From: Roseinatronobacter ekhonensis
GTDB taxonomy: Bacteria; Pseudomonadota; Alphaproteobacteria; Rhodobacterales; Rhodobacteraceae
Length of the DNA: 64,000 nt
Assembly (NCBI RefSeq): GCF_900499075.1
Contig: NZ_UIHC01000006.1
Location: forward strand, 62,001-126,000
Direction: 5' to 3'
Both the position numbers and the translations under genes were made by a program. The notes below the pieces were generated by a model. That model was given only the letters and a program-made list of their open reading frames with translations, did no database searches and was not told the DNA's origin. Positions 36,701-44,025 of this stretch are shown here, piece by piece (the stretch's first letter is position 1; the number at the start of each line of letters is the position of its first letter).

Positions 36701-37219
36701 GAGAAGAAAGCCGTCGGCGGCGGTATCGTGGCCAAGATCGCAGGGGCCGTGTCGTCCCGACAAGAGCGCAAATCGGCACGCGGCAACCGCTTTGCCTTTG
36801 TGCAGCTATCCGATCAGACAGGTTTGTATGAGGTAACGGTATTTTCCGAGGCCCTTGAAGCCGGGCGCGACTATCTGGAGCCGGGGCAGAACGTTGTCCT
36901 TTCGGTCGAGGCAACGATGGAAGCCGACACGCTGAAACTGCTGGCACGCGGCATTCAGCCGATTGACGCTGTCGTGGCGGATGCCGGCGCTGCGGGCTTG
37001 CGTGTGCATGTGGCCGACCCGTCAGCTATTGGGGCCGTTGCCAAACTGCTGGGGCGCTACGGCACCGGGCGCACGCGCGGTCCGCTGTGGTTTTGCGTGA
37101 CCGATCCCGAGCGCGGGCAGGAATACGATATCGACACGGGCCAGCTATATGCCATCACGCCCGAAGTGAAAGGGGCGGTAAAGTCGCTCGACGGTGTGGT
37201 TCTGGTCGAGGAAATGTAA
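33782..37219 (+). CDS. dnaE: DNA polymerase III subunit alpha
   Basis: 1145-residue replicative polymerase. The PHP domain starts at once with [16 protein letters not shown]. The catalytic palm has [16 protein letters not shown] and [12 protein letters not shown], which holds two of the three catalytic aspartates. The tail includes the helix-hairpin-helix region ([25 protein letters not shown]), an OB fold and a C-terminal tau-binding end. ATG 33782 is chosen over a GTG two codons upstream. It is the replicative DnaE1 type, not the error-prone DnaE2 (no imuA/imuB nearby). Confidence 0.98.
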   Translation: [1145 protein letters not shown]

Positions 37220-37360
37220 TGATTCGGCCGAGTCGTCGATGCGATGCTCACGTCTGCGGCTCTATCCACGTATAAAACTGGCCCGTTATTTTGTTTCACA
37301 AGGGCGATCTAGAAATCAGCGATTGGCCTAACTGTTTCGAATTCAAAGATAACGCTCAGA

Positions 37361-37376
37361 AAAATTTGCGAATTTT
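37361..37376. promoter_or_regulatory. AT-rich palindrome upstream of GSR-repeat gene
   Basis: AAAATT-TGCG-AATTTT is a perfect 6-bp inverted repeat with a 4-base centre, inside a locally A+T-rich stretch between dnaE and the repeat-protein gene, 106 bases before its ATG. Operator-like, but no binding protein can be named; it could equally be a weak hairpin. Confidence 0.35.
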
Positions 37377-37421
37377 GGCCAGAGTTGGGCCATGAGCGAG
37401 CCAGAATGCCGCAATTTGCCC

Positions 37422-37437
37422 TTAAGCATTTCTTAAC
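37422..37437 (+). promoter_or_regulatory. CtrA-binding box
   Basis: TTAAGCATTTCTTAAC is an exact match to the full CtrA consensus TTAA-N7-TTAAC known from Caulobacter and Rhodobacterales. It lies 45 bases before the ATG of the repeat-protein gene, an expected position for activation near the -35 region. I found no other perfect full site in the intergenic DNA of this window. Confidence 0.6.
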
Positions 37438-37481
37438 GCCGCAGTGCGTGGTTGTGACGGAAATGTGAAAGGAACGCGACG

Positions 37482-38489
37482 ATGTCTTTTAAATTTTTCA
37501 ACTGGGGCGGTAACTGGAAAAACGCCTGGAACAGCAAGAATGATGACGAGCGCGGGGCGGGAACGTCTGGCGATAAAGGATCGGGCTCGCGGGGCAGCAA
37601 AGGCTCGCGTGGCAGCCGTGGTTCGCGCGGTCACAAGGGATCTGGCTCGCGTGGCAGCCGTGGTTCGCGCGGTCACAAGGGATCTGGCTCGCGTGGTAGC
37701 CGTGGATCGCGCGGTCACAAGGGATCGGGTTCGCGTGGTAGCCGTGGTTCGCGTGGCAGCAAAGGCTCGCGTGGCAGCCGGGGATCACGCGGCAGCCGTG
37801 GTTCGCGCGGTCACAAGGGATCAGGCTCGCGTGGTAGCCGTGGATCGCGTGGCAGCAAAGGCTCGCGTGGCAGCAAAGGCTCGCGTGGCAGCCGGGGATC
37901 GCGCGGTAGCCGTGGTTCGCGCGGTCATAAGGGATCAGGCTCGCGTGGTAGCCGTGGATCGCGTGGTAGCAAAGGCTCGCGTGGCAGCCGGGGATCACGT
38001 GGTAGCAAAGGCTCATGCGGTAGCCGGGGCTCGCGTGGTAGCCGTGGTTCCGGCGGCGGTCATAACAATGACGGCACCGATGTGTCCAAGGTCAAGTTCT
38101 TCTACAGCACGGTCAACGATGACGGTACGACCAGTGAACTGACGCCTGAAGGCTGGGCGCAGGTGGTCGAAGTACAGATGCCGGAAGGCACCGCCTTTGA
38201 CGAAATCCCGCTGGAAGAGGCCGAAGAGACGGTTCTGGCCGATCTGGAAGAAAAGGGCATCGAGATTGGCGAGGTCACGCAGGTCACGGTGGTTGGCACC
38301 GATGCCGATGGCAACGAGGCATACTACGACTATAACCTGGTCGAGGATGACAAGGGCAACCTGTCGCTGGAACCAAAGTCGGAGGATGATGATTACGCCG
38401 CGCTGCTTGGCGGGGACGATCCCGACGAGGACGATCATCCCGACAAGGACGACGAGGATGACGACGACGACCACGGCTGGTGGTGCTGA
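37482..38489 (+). CDS. Gly-Ser-Arg repeat protein with acidic C-terminal domain (unrecognised family)
   Basis: 335 residues in three blocks. Residues 1-29 form an aromatic, Asn/Trp-rich head ([13 protein letters not shown]) without a signal peptide. Residues about 30-190 are a strongly basic repeat built of GSR/GSK triplets, interrupted by GHK-GS steps with HKG at 51, 65, 79, 111 and 146. Residues about 191-335 form an acidic domain, the only part that looks folded ([13 protein letters not shown] to [13 protein letters not shown]), then an Asp-rich tail ending HGWWC. The triplets are collagen-like but lack proline, and the GS steps break the register. They also resemble RS/RGG low-complexity domains. 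Only two cysteines are present, one in the repeat and one at the end. AGGAACG precedes the ATG and a CtrA box lies upstream. Function unknown. Confidence 0.85.
   Translation: MSFKFFNWGGNWKNAWNSKNDDERGAGTSGDKGSGSRGSKGSRGSRGSRGHKGSGSRGSRGSRGHKGSGSRGSRGSRGHKGSGSRGSRGSRGSKGSRGSRGSRGSRGSRGHKGSGSRGSRGSRGSKGSRGSKGSRGSRGSRGSRGSRGHKGSGSRGSRGSRGSKGSRGSRGSRGSKGSCGSRGSRGSRGSGGGHNNDGTDVSKVKFFYSTVNDDGTTSELTPEGWAQVVEVQMPEGTAFDEIPLEEAEETVLADLEEKGIEIGEVTQVTVVGTDADGNEAYYDYNLVEDDKGNLSLEPKSEDDDYAALLGGDDPDEDDHPDKDDEDDDDDHGWWC
37621..38049 (+). repeat. Coding tandem repeat, 42-bp and 9/18-bp units
   Basis: Three nearly identical 42-bp units run head to tail at 37621-37662, 37663-37704 and 37705-37746. Further copies of the same unit occur at 37801-37842 and 37915-37956, separated by shorter 18-bp [12 protein letters not shown] units. 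Differences are mostly third-position changes (ggc/ggt, tct/tca/tcg), so the amino-acid pattern is kept by selection while units expand and contract in multiples of three bases. Confidence 0.95.
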
Positions 38490-38510
38490 ACGATCCTGAC
38501 TGACACGTTA

Positions 38511-38540
38511 CCGCCCGGCCATGCGCCGGGCGGTTTCATT
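38511..38540 (+). terminator. Rho-independent terminator after GSR-repeat gene
   Basis: Perfect 9-bp stem CCGCCCGGC (38511-38519) / GCCGGGCGG (38525-38533), loop CATGC, followed by TTTCATTTT. It separates the repeat gene from the phosphotransferase gene. Confidence 0.85.
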
Positions 38541-38624
38541 TTGTCCGGTCCCTGCCACGTCGCGGTCCTTCTTTCGCCACGATCTTTTGGCCTCTTGGCA
38601 GTATAGGCCCAGCAGAGGTGCGAT

Positions 38625-39671
38625 ATGGATATTGAACACACCATCAAGCGAATGGACATGGACAAGGAAGACGCGACGCGGTTCCGGCGCGTACACAGCG
38701 CGGCGCAGTCCTTGTTCGGAGATCGGCTGACAAGCATCAGCACGCCGGGTGGCAGCTACCGCGCCAGCTACCGTGTTCACTTGGGTGACACGACTGCCAT
38801 CGCCAGTTGCCGCGACGATTTCCGTCGCACGCGGATCGAAGCATTTGCATTGCGGAAAATGGGTGCGACTTGTGACTCCATGCCGCGCTGTCTGGGCCTG
38901 ACCGACGATGTGCTATTCCAGTCTGATGCCGGACAACGACGCCTTAACGTGGCCATGTTCGAAGGCGACAAGACCGCACGTGAAGCAACCGCTGCCAAGG
39001 CGGTTGAGGGGTTGTTTACCCTGCACCGCGCCGCGCGCGCCGCCGAGATGCACAAGTATATGCCGCCGCTCGGGGCCTCGCGGCCCTGGGTGACACGGTT
39101 CGTGAATGCCGTGCGCAAACTGGAAAAGCAGGGCGCACGGATGGGCAAGGGCTTTAACCGCTTCAAGGTAATAGAAGCCCTGACAGTCGAGCCGACGCAA
39201 TTTGTGAAATGGGATTGCCGGTCGGGCAATGCGGCGCTGGATGCGACGGGCAAATTACGCTGGTTCGATTTCGAATATTGCGGATTGCGCCATGGGGCAG
39301 AGGATTTCGCATGGCTGATCGCCGATGAAAGTTGGCCCATGGACCCACAAACCATGTTCGAGATGGTGCGCGATGCCTACGACCCCGACACGCCGCACCA
39401 GCGCGACGAATGGCTGGACCAGCTATCGCTGTATACGGTGTTCCATGCGTTGCAACGCCTGCAACTTATGCAGTCAGAGGTGGCCAAGCGCGGCTGGAAA
39501 TCCAAGCGCAAGGTGGTCGCCCGCGACGATGTGGGCCTGCACCCGGATTTCGCGATCCAGCTATGCCATGTCGCGATGTATTTTGCAGAGCGCAGTCGGC
39601 TGACGGCGCCACTTCTGCCCATGTTCGAAGAGGTCGCGGGCGAATTGGCGCCGCTGGCCGAGTGCGCCTGA
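38625..39671 (+). CDS. Kinase-fold phosphotransferase (APH/choline kinase-like)
   Basis: 348 residues. The second half has the aminoglycoside-phosphotransferase/choline-kinase catalytic loop in variant form, KWDCRSGN (Asp197, Asn202) in place of HGDLHPGN, followed by WFDFEY (metal Asp215) and GAEDFAWL. The N-terminal lobe is degenerate: GGSYRASYRV looks like a glycine-rich strand and Glu72 may be the helix-C glutamate, but I see no clear ATP-binding lysine. Substrates of this fold include aminoglycosides, choline, sugars and proteins; none can be assigned. The start has AGAGGTG upstream. It is preceded by the GSR-repeat gene (with a terminator between) and followed at 21 bases by an unknown Cys-motif gene, probably its operon partner. 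Confidence 0.7.
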   Translation: MDIEHTIKRMDMDKEDATRFRRVHSAAQSLFGDRLTSISTPGGSYRASYRVHLGDTTAIASCRDDFRRTRIEAFALRKMGATCDSMPRCLGLTDDVLFQSDAGQRRLNVAMFEGDKTAREATAAKAVEGLFTLHRAARAAEMHKYMPPLGASRPWVTRFVNAVRKLEKQGARMGKGFNRFKVIEALTVEPTQFVKWDCRSGNAALDATGKLRWFDFEYCGLRHGAEDFAWLIADESWPMDPQTMFEMVRDAYDPDTPHQRDEWLDQLSLYTVFHALQRLQLMQSEVAKRGWKSKRKVVARDDVGLHPDFAIQLCHVAMYFAERSRLTAPLLPMFEEVAGELAPLAECA

Positions 39672-39692
39672 GAAAACACAAGGAACGCCCGC

Positions 39693-40301
39693 ATGACCAC
39701 TTTGCAACTCACCCGCACCGCCAATAAAATCGGCTGGACGGACACCTATTACAACGGCGGCGTCGAAGGGCGTCCGCTTGCCGAATGGTTTACAGCCGAA
39801 TTCGCGGCCCATTTCGATGCGATGGATTTCAGCGCCGACCTGTCAGAGCCAGACATTGCGGCCAGCGCGGATCCGGCACCCGCCGCCCAGACCACTGCGC
39901 CGGATGTTTGTGCAAATTGCGGGCTGTGCGTGGACGGCTCCATCTTTCCGACAGAGCCGGAGGATGGCGCGAAAACACCCCGTATCGCGGGACAGACCTA
40001 TGAATGCCGCCTTCTGCGGCGCGCCCGGTCAGGCGATGTCGACCCCGCCTTCGCCGTGCAAGCGGTGCAGGATGCGCATGCCATGCAGGCCCGTGCGATT
40101 GATGGCTTTGTTGCGGCTATGCCCGAGCATTTCGGCAATTTGCGCCCGGCCACCGCGTTGGACGCCGAAGAACACTATGTTCAGGGCCGCGCATTGGGCA
40201 TCGACGTGAACAAGCTGGTGCGCGATACCGCCTGGTTCCACCATGAGACATTTCGCGGCTTCATCCGGTTGAATTTCGAAAGCAGCTTTCTGGAACGCTG
40301 A
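39693..40301 (+). CDS. Hypothetical protein with CxxCxxC motif
   Basis: 202 residues, no signal peptide or membrane segment, and no family I recognise. CANCGLC (Cys73, 76, 79) plus Cys105 could bind zinc or an iron-sulphur cluster. An Ala/Pro-rich acidic linker precedes it. The C-terminal half is helical and aromatic (AWFHHETFRGFIRLNFESSF). It starts 21 bases after the phosphotransferase stop with AAGGAACG upstream, so it is likely co-transcribed. Nothing after it suggests a longer unit; kdsA follows after about 75 bases. Confidence 0.7.
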   Translation: MTTLQLTRTANKIGWTDTYYNGGVEGRPLAEWFTAEFAAHFDAMDFSADLSEPDIAASADPAPAAQTTAPDVCANCGLCVDGSIFPTEPEDGAKTPRIAGQTYECRLLRRARSGDVDPAFAVQAVQDAHAMQARAIDGFVAAMPEHFGNLRPATALDAEEHYVQGRALGIDVNKLVRDTAWFHHETFRGFIRLNFESSFLER

Positions 40302-40375
40302 CCTGGGCACCACTCCGGGCTGGACAAGTCCTGTCATGCGCCACAAAACGGGGCAACTGACAAAGGACGCGCCCC

Positions 40376-41212
40376 ATGAGCACTGCACACACCGTTTCCG
40401 TCGGCGATTTCCAGATCGGGGGCAAGGCCCCGATTGCCCTGATCACCGGCCCGTGCCAGCTTGAGAGTCTGGACCATGCCCGCATGATGGCAGAGCGGAT
40501 CGCCGCCGCCTGCGCGCCCACTGGCACGCAGTTTATTTTCAAGGCGAGCTATGACAAGGCGAACCGGTCCTCTCTGAGCACTGCGCGCGGGCTTGGGATG
40601 GAAGAGGGGCTTTCGATCTTGTCGAAAATTCGCGACGAATTCGGCTGCCCCGTTCTGACAGATGTGCATGACGCCCGCCAATGCGCGCCCGCGGCCGAAG
40701 CTTGCGACGTGTTGCAGATACCGGCCTTTCTGTGCCGCCAGACCGATCTGTTGTTGGCGGCGGGCGAAACGGGTGCGGCGATTAATGTCAAAAAAGGGCA
40801 GTTTCTGGCGCCTTGGGACATGGCTAACGTCGCGGCCAAGATTACCTCGACCGGCAACACGCGCGTCATGCTGTGCGAGCGGGGCACGTCCTTTGGCTAC
40901 AACACGCTGGTCAGCGACTTTCGCGGGTTGCCGATCATGGCGCAGACGGGCTTTCCGGTGGTGTTTGACGCTACCCATTCGGTGCAGCAACCCGGCGGGC
41001 AGGGAACCACGTCTGGCGGACAGCGCGAATTTGCGCCGGTGCTGGCGCGGGCGGCCTGTGCCGTGGGCGTATCAGCGCTGTTCATTGAAACGCATGAAGA
41101 CCCGGACAGCGCCCCCTCTGACGGCCCCAACATGATACCGGTGGACCAGATGGAAGCTCTGATCGCGCAGTTGCGCGCGTTCGATGCGCTTGCCAAGGGG
41201 CTTGCCGCATGA
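40376..41212 (+). CDS. kdsA: 3-deoxy-8-phosphooctulonate synthase
   Basis: 278-residue cytoplasmic TIM-barrel enzyme that joins phosphoenolpyruvate and arabinose 5-phosphate to make Kdo 8-phosphate for lipopolysaccharide. Signature parts are [22 protein letters not shown], the [11 protein letters not shown] region and [12 protein letters not shown]. Its stop overlaps the kdsB ATG by four bases, so the Kdo genes are translationally coupled. Confidence 0.97.
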   Translation: MSTAHTVSVGDFQIGGKAPIALITGPCQLESLDHARMMAERIAAACAPTGTQFIFKASYDKANRSSLSTARGLGMEEGLSILSKIRDEFGCPVLTDVHDARQCAPAAEACDVLQIPAFLCRQTDLLLAAGETGAAINVKKGQFLAPWDMANVAAKITSTGNTRVMLCERGTSFGYNTLVSDFRGLPIMAQTGFPVVFDATHSVQQPGGQGTTSGGQREFAPVLARAACAVGVSALFIETHEDPDSAPSDGPNMIPVDQMEALIAQLRAFDALAKGLAA

Positions 41213-42024
41213 ATGACATCGCCATCATCATCCCGGCGCGCTATGCCTCTACCCGGTTTCCGGCCAAACCGCTGGCCCCGCTGCTGGGCGCGTCGGGGCA
41301 GGTGAAAACCCTGCTGGAACGCTCGGTCGAGGCAGGGCGCGCGGCGATGCGCGACATGGGACTGGCCGCGACGCTGCATGTGGCGACCGATGACAGCCGG
41401 ATCGCCGACGAGGCCGCGCGCATTGGCGCCGACGTTATCATGACATCCGAGGGCTGCCGCAACGGTACCGAACGGGTGGCCGAGGCGGTGCAGAGCGCTG
41501 GCATCGACGCAGAGATCATTGTCAATCTGCAAGGCGACGCGCCGCTGACACCGCCGCATTTCGTGACTGCGCTGGTGCAGGCGATGCAGGCTGACCCGGC
41601 CTGCGGAATCGCCACGCCCGTTTTGCGCTGCGACGCCGATGCGGTGGCGAATTTCATCGCCGACCGCGCGGCGGGTCGTGTCGGCGCGACGACGGTGGTG
41701 GCGGACCAACTGGGGCAGGCGCTTTACTTCTCGAAAGAGGTCATCCCCTTTACCAATGGTCGGGGCGTGGTCGATGGTGTCGTCCCCGTGTTTCATCATG
41801 TCGGCCTATATGCCTATCGCCGCACCGCGCTGGACGCGTATATGGGCTGGGATACCGGCCCGCTGGAAACGCTTGAAGGGTTGGAGCAGTTGCGCTTTTT
41901 GGAAAACGGCCACCCGGTGCGCGTGGTCGAAGTAACCGCCCCCGGTGCTGTGTTCTGGGAGTTGAACAACCCGTCCGACACGGCATTGATCGAAGGGTAT
42001 CTGGCCAAGATGGGCTGGCCTTGA
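41209..42024 (+). CDS. kdsB: 3-deoxy-manno-octulosonate cytidylyltransferase
   Basis: 271 residues. Activates Kdo with CTP for transfer to lipid A. It begins with the nucleotide-binding [29 protein letters not shown] (metal Asp) and the HVGLYAYRR segment are also present. Slightly longer than E. coli KdsB. Overlaps kdsA by four bases. Confidence 0.95.
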   Translation: MNDIAIIIPARYASTRFPAKPLAPLLGASGQVKTLLERSVEAGRAAMRDMGLAATLHVATDDSRIADEAARIGADVIMTSEGCRNGTERVAEAVQSAGIDAEIIVNLQGDAPLTPPHFVTALVQAMQADPACGIATPVLRCDADAVANFIADRAAGRVGATTVVADQLGQALYFSKEVIPFTNGRGVVDGVVPVFHHVGLYAYRRTALDAYMGWDTGPLETLEGLEQLRFLENGHPVRVVEVTAPGAVFWELNNPSDTALIEGYLAKMGWP

Positions 42025-42093
42025 GCTGGGTGCAGGCAGATCATCTGTGCGTAGACACTTGAAAGCCGGACCACTATGACGGGAGCCTTGCCC

Positions 42094-43233
42094 ATGACAG
42101 CGTTTTCCTTTGCCACCGCAACAGACATCAGGTTCGGGCGCGGCGTGGGGCCGCGCGCGTTGGACCAGTTGGCAGCGATGGGCCCGCGCCTGTTGCTTGT
42201 GCACGGGGCCAACGCCGCGCGGTCTGCGTGGTTGCGTGACGGGTTGGCGGAACGCGGCTGTACCGTGACCGGCTTTGCGGTGTTGGGGGAACCGGACTTG
42301 CCAATGATCGACGCGGGTCTGGTACTGGCGCGCGTGACAGACGTTCAGGCTGTTGTCGCGATCGGCGGCGGCGCGGTCATAGACGCCGGAAAGGCGCTGG
42401 CGGCCCTTGCCCCTGCGACGCGCCCCGTCTTGGACCATCTGGAGGTTGTCGGACAGGGCCTGCCGTTGGATCACGCGCCGTTGCCGTTTGCCGCACTGCC
42501 CACGACCTCTGGAACAGGGGCCGAAGTGACACGCAATGCGGTTATTTCCGTGCCCGACGCGCGGCGCAAGGTCAGCCTGCGCGATGCACGGATGCTGCCG
42601 CGTTTGGCGGTCATCGACCCTGCGCTGACCGATCTGTGCCCGCGCTCGGTCACTCTGGCCTCTGGTCTGGATGCAATAACGCAGGTGATCGAACCCTATA
42701 TCAGCACTCGTGCCAACCCGCTGACCGATGCGCTGACCCTGCCGCGCATTGTGCCTGCACTGCGCGCGCTGGGGCGACTTATGCAGTCCGAGGGCGCCGC
42801 CGCGCGGGACGAGATGGCTTTGACCAGCCTCTGTGGCGGGCTGGCGCTGGCGAATGCCGGTCTTGGCGTTGTGCACGGGTTGGCCGGGCCGCTGGGCGGC
42901 TTGTCCAATGCGCCGCATGGAGCGTTATGCGGGGTGATGTTGCCCCACGGCTTGACCGCAAACGCGGCGCGCGCCACGGGCGACGCGGCAGACCGCATCG
43001 CCTGCGTTCAGGCGAAGATCGGGCAGGCGCTGGATGTGCCCGCCGCGCAAGCATTCGATGCGCTGGCCGAGTGGTCGGCGCAAGCTGGCCTGCCGGGGCT
43101 GGACGCGCTGGGCGTCGAACCCGACCACCGTGCAGAGGCCGCGCGTATGGCGGCCAGTTCATCATCCATGAAGGCCAATCCCGTCGCGCTGGACGAAGCC
43201 GCGCTGGCCCATATTATGGACGCCGCGCGCTGA
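42094..43233 (+). CDS. Iron-containing alcohol dehydrogenase family protein
   Basis: 379 residues, group III dehydrogenase fold: Rossmann domain with AIGGGAVIDAGKA, then LPTTSGTGAEVTRNAVI, then the helical metal domain with GLDAITQVIEPYIS, VHGLAGPLGG and NAPHGALCGVMLPH. In FucO-type enzymes DALTH supplies an Asp and a His ligand; here the His position is Gln, as in one subgroup of the family. Converts alcohols and aldehydes with NAD(P); the substrate is unknown. ATG 42094 follows GGGAG at 42081-42085; an ATG at 42076 is less well placed. Confidence 0.88.
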   Translation: MTAFSFATATDIRFGRGVGPRALDQLAAMGPRLLLVHGANAARSAWLRDGLAERGCTVTGFAVLGEPDLPMIDAGLVLARVTDVQAVVAIGGGAVIDAGKALAALAPATRPVLDHLEVVGQGLPLDHAPLPFAALPTTSGTGAEVTRNAVISVPDARRKVSLRDARMLPRLAVIDPALTDLCPRSVTLASGLDAITQVIEPYISTRANPLTDALTLPRIVPALRALGRLMQSEGAAARDEMALTSLCGGLALANAGLGVVHGLAGPLGGLSNAPHGALCGVMLPHGLTANAARATGDAADRIACVQAKIGQALDVPAAQAFDALAEWSAQAGLPGLDALGVEPDHRAEAARMAASSSSMKANPVALDEAALAHIMDAAR

Positions 43234-43293
43234 CAGTTTGAAACCCGCGCCCCGCGCGGTATACCCGTGCCAAACCCAACCGCAGGAGCGCCC

Positions 43294-44025
43294 ATGCCCA
43301 ACCCAACCGCTGCCATGCTTGTCATCGGCGATGAAATCCTGTCCGGCCGCACACGCGATGCGAATATGCACTATCTGGCGGGCGAATTGGCACGCGTGGG
43401 CATAGACCTTGAAGAGGTGCGGGTCGTGTCGGACAAGTCCGCGCGCATCATTGATGCGCTGACCGCACTGCGCGGTGCCTATGACCATGTGTTCACCTCT
43501 GGGGGGATCGGACCCACGCATGACGATATCACTGCCGATGCCGTCGCGGCGGCCTTCGATGTGGGAATCGACGTGCGCGAAGATGCCCGTGCGATCCTTG
43601 CCGCGCATTACCAGCGCACGGGGTTAGAACTGAATGCAGCCCGCCTGCGCATGGCGCGCATTCCTGATGGCGCTACATTGATCGACAACCCGGTGTCGTC
43701 CGCCCCCGGTTTCACGCTGGGCAATGTGCATGTCATGGCCGGGGTGCCTGCGGTGTTTCAGGCCATGGTGGCATCTGTCCTGCCGGGGTTGCAAGGTGGT
43801 GCGGCGCTCTACAGCCAGACATTATGTGTCCAGCGCGGCGAGGGCGAGATTGCAGGCGTTCTGTCGGATTTGGCCAAGGCCCACCCCGATGTCGGCATCG
43901 GCAGCTATCCCTTCCAGCGTGACGGCGCGTTCGCCGTGAATGTGGTCGTGCGCGCGGCCGATAAGTCTGCGGTCGATGCCGTGATGGTCGCGCTTTGCGC
44001 CAGTTTCCCGGATGCGGTTGCATGA
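43294..44025 (+). CDS. CinA-like / molybdopterin-binding domain protein
   Basis: 243 residues of the MoCF-biosynthesis (MoaB/Mog) fold: MLVIGDEILSGRTRDAN, then FTSGGIGPTHDDIT, then MAGVPAVFQAM, matching the N-terminal half of competence/damage-inducible protein CinA without its C-terminal nicotinamide-nucleotide amidase domain. The molecular role of such standalone proteins is not settled. ATG 43294 is preferred (AGGAG upstream). The bases just before repeat the gene's first codons, which creates an apparent extension. The stop overlaps the GNAT gene's ATG by four bases. Confidence 0.85.
   Translation: MPNPTAAMLVIGDEILSGRTRDANMHYLAGELARVGIDLEEVRVVSDKSARIIDALTALRGAYDHVFTSGGIGPTHDDITADAVAAAFDVGIDVREDARAILAAHYQRTGLELNAARLRMARIPDGATLIDNPVSSAPGFTLGNVHVMAGVPAVFQAMVASVLPGLQGGAALYSQTLCVQRGEGEIAGVLSDLAKAHPDVGIGSYPFQRDGAFAVNVVVRAADKSAVDAVMVALCASFPDAVA

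Noticed and set aside
34169-36763. Long minus-strand frames opposite dnaE
   Set aside because: Antisense shadows produced by GC-rich codon usage.
37498-38016. Open frame on the minus strand through the repeat (Cys/His-rich peptide)
   Set aside because: It is the mirror of the GSR repeat in another frame, with no ribosome site and no independent support. The plus-strand frame has start, ribosome site, CtrA box and terminator.
37621-38049. Regular repeats suggesting a CRISPR array
   Set aside because: The units are contiguous, lack unique spacers, keep one reading frame throughout and vary mainly at third codon positions. They are coding tandem repeats and no cas gene is near.
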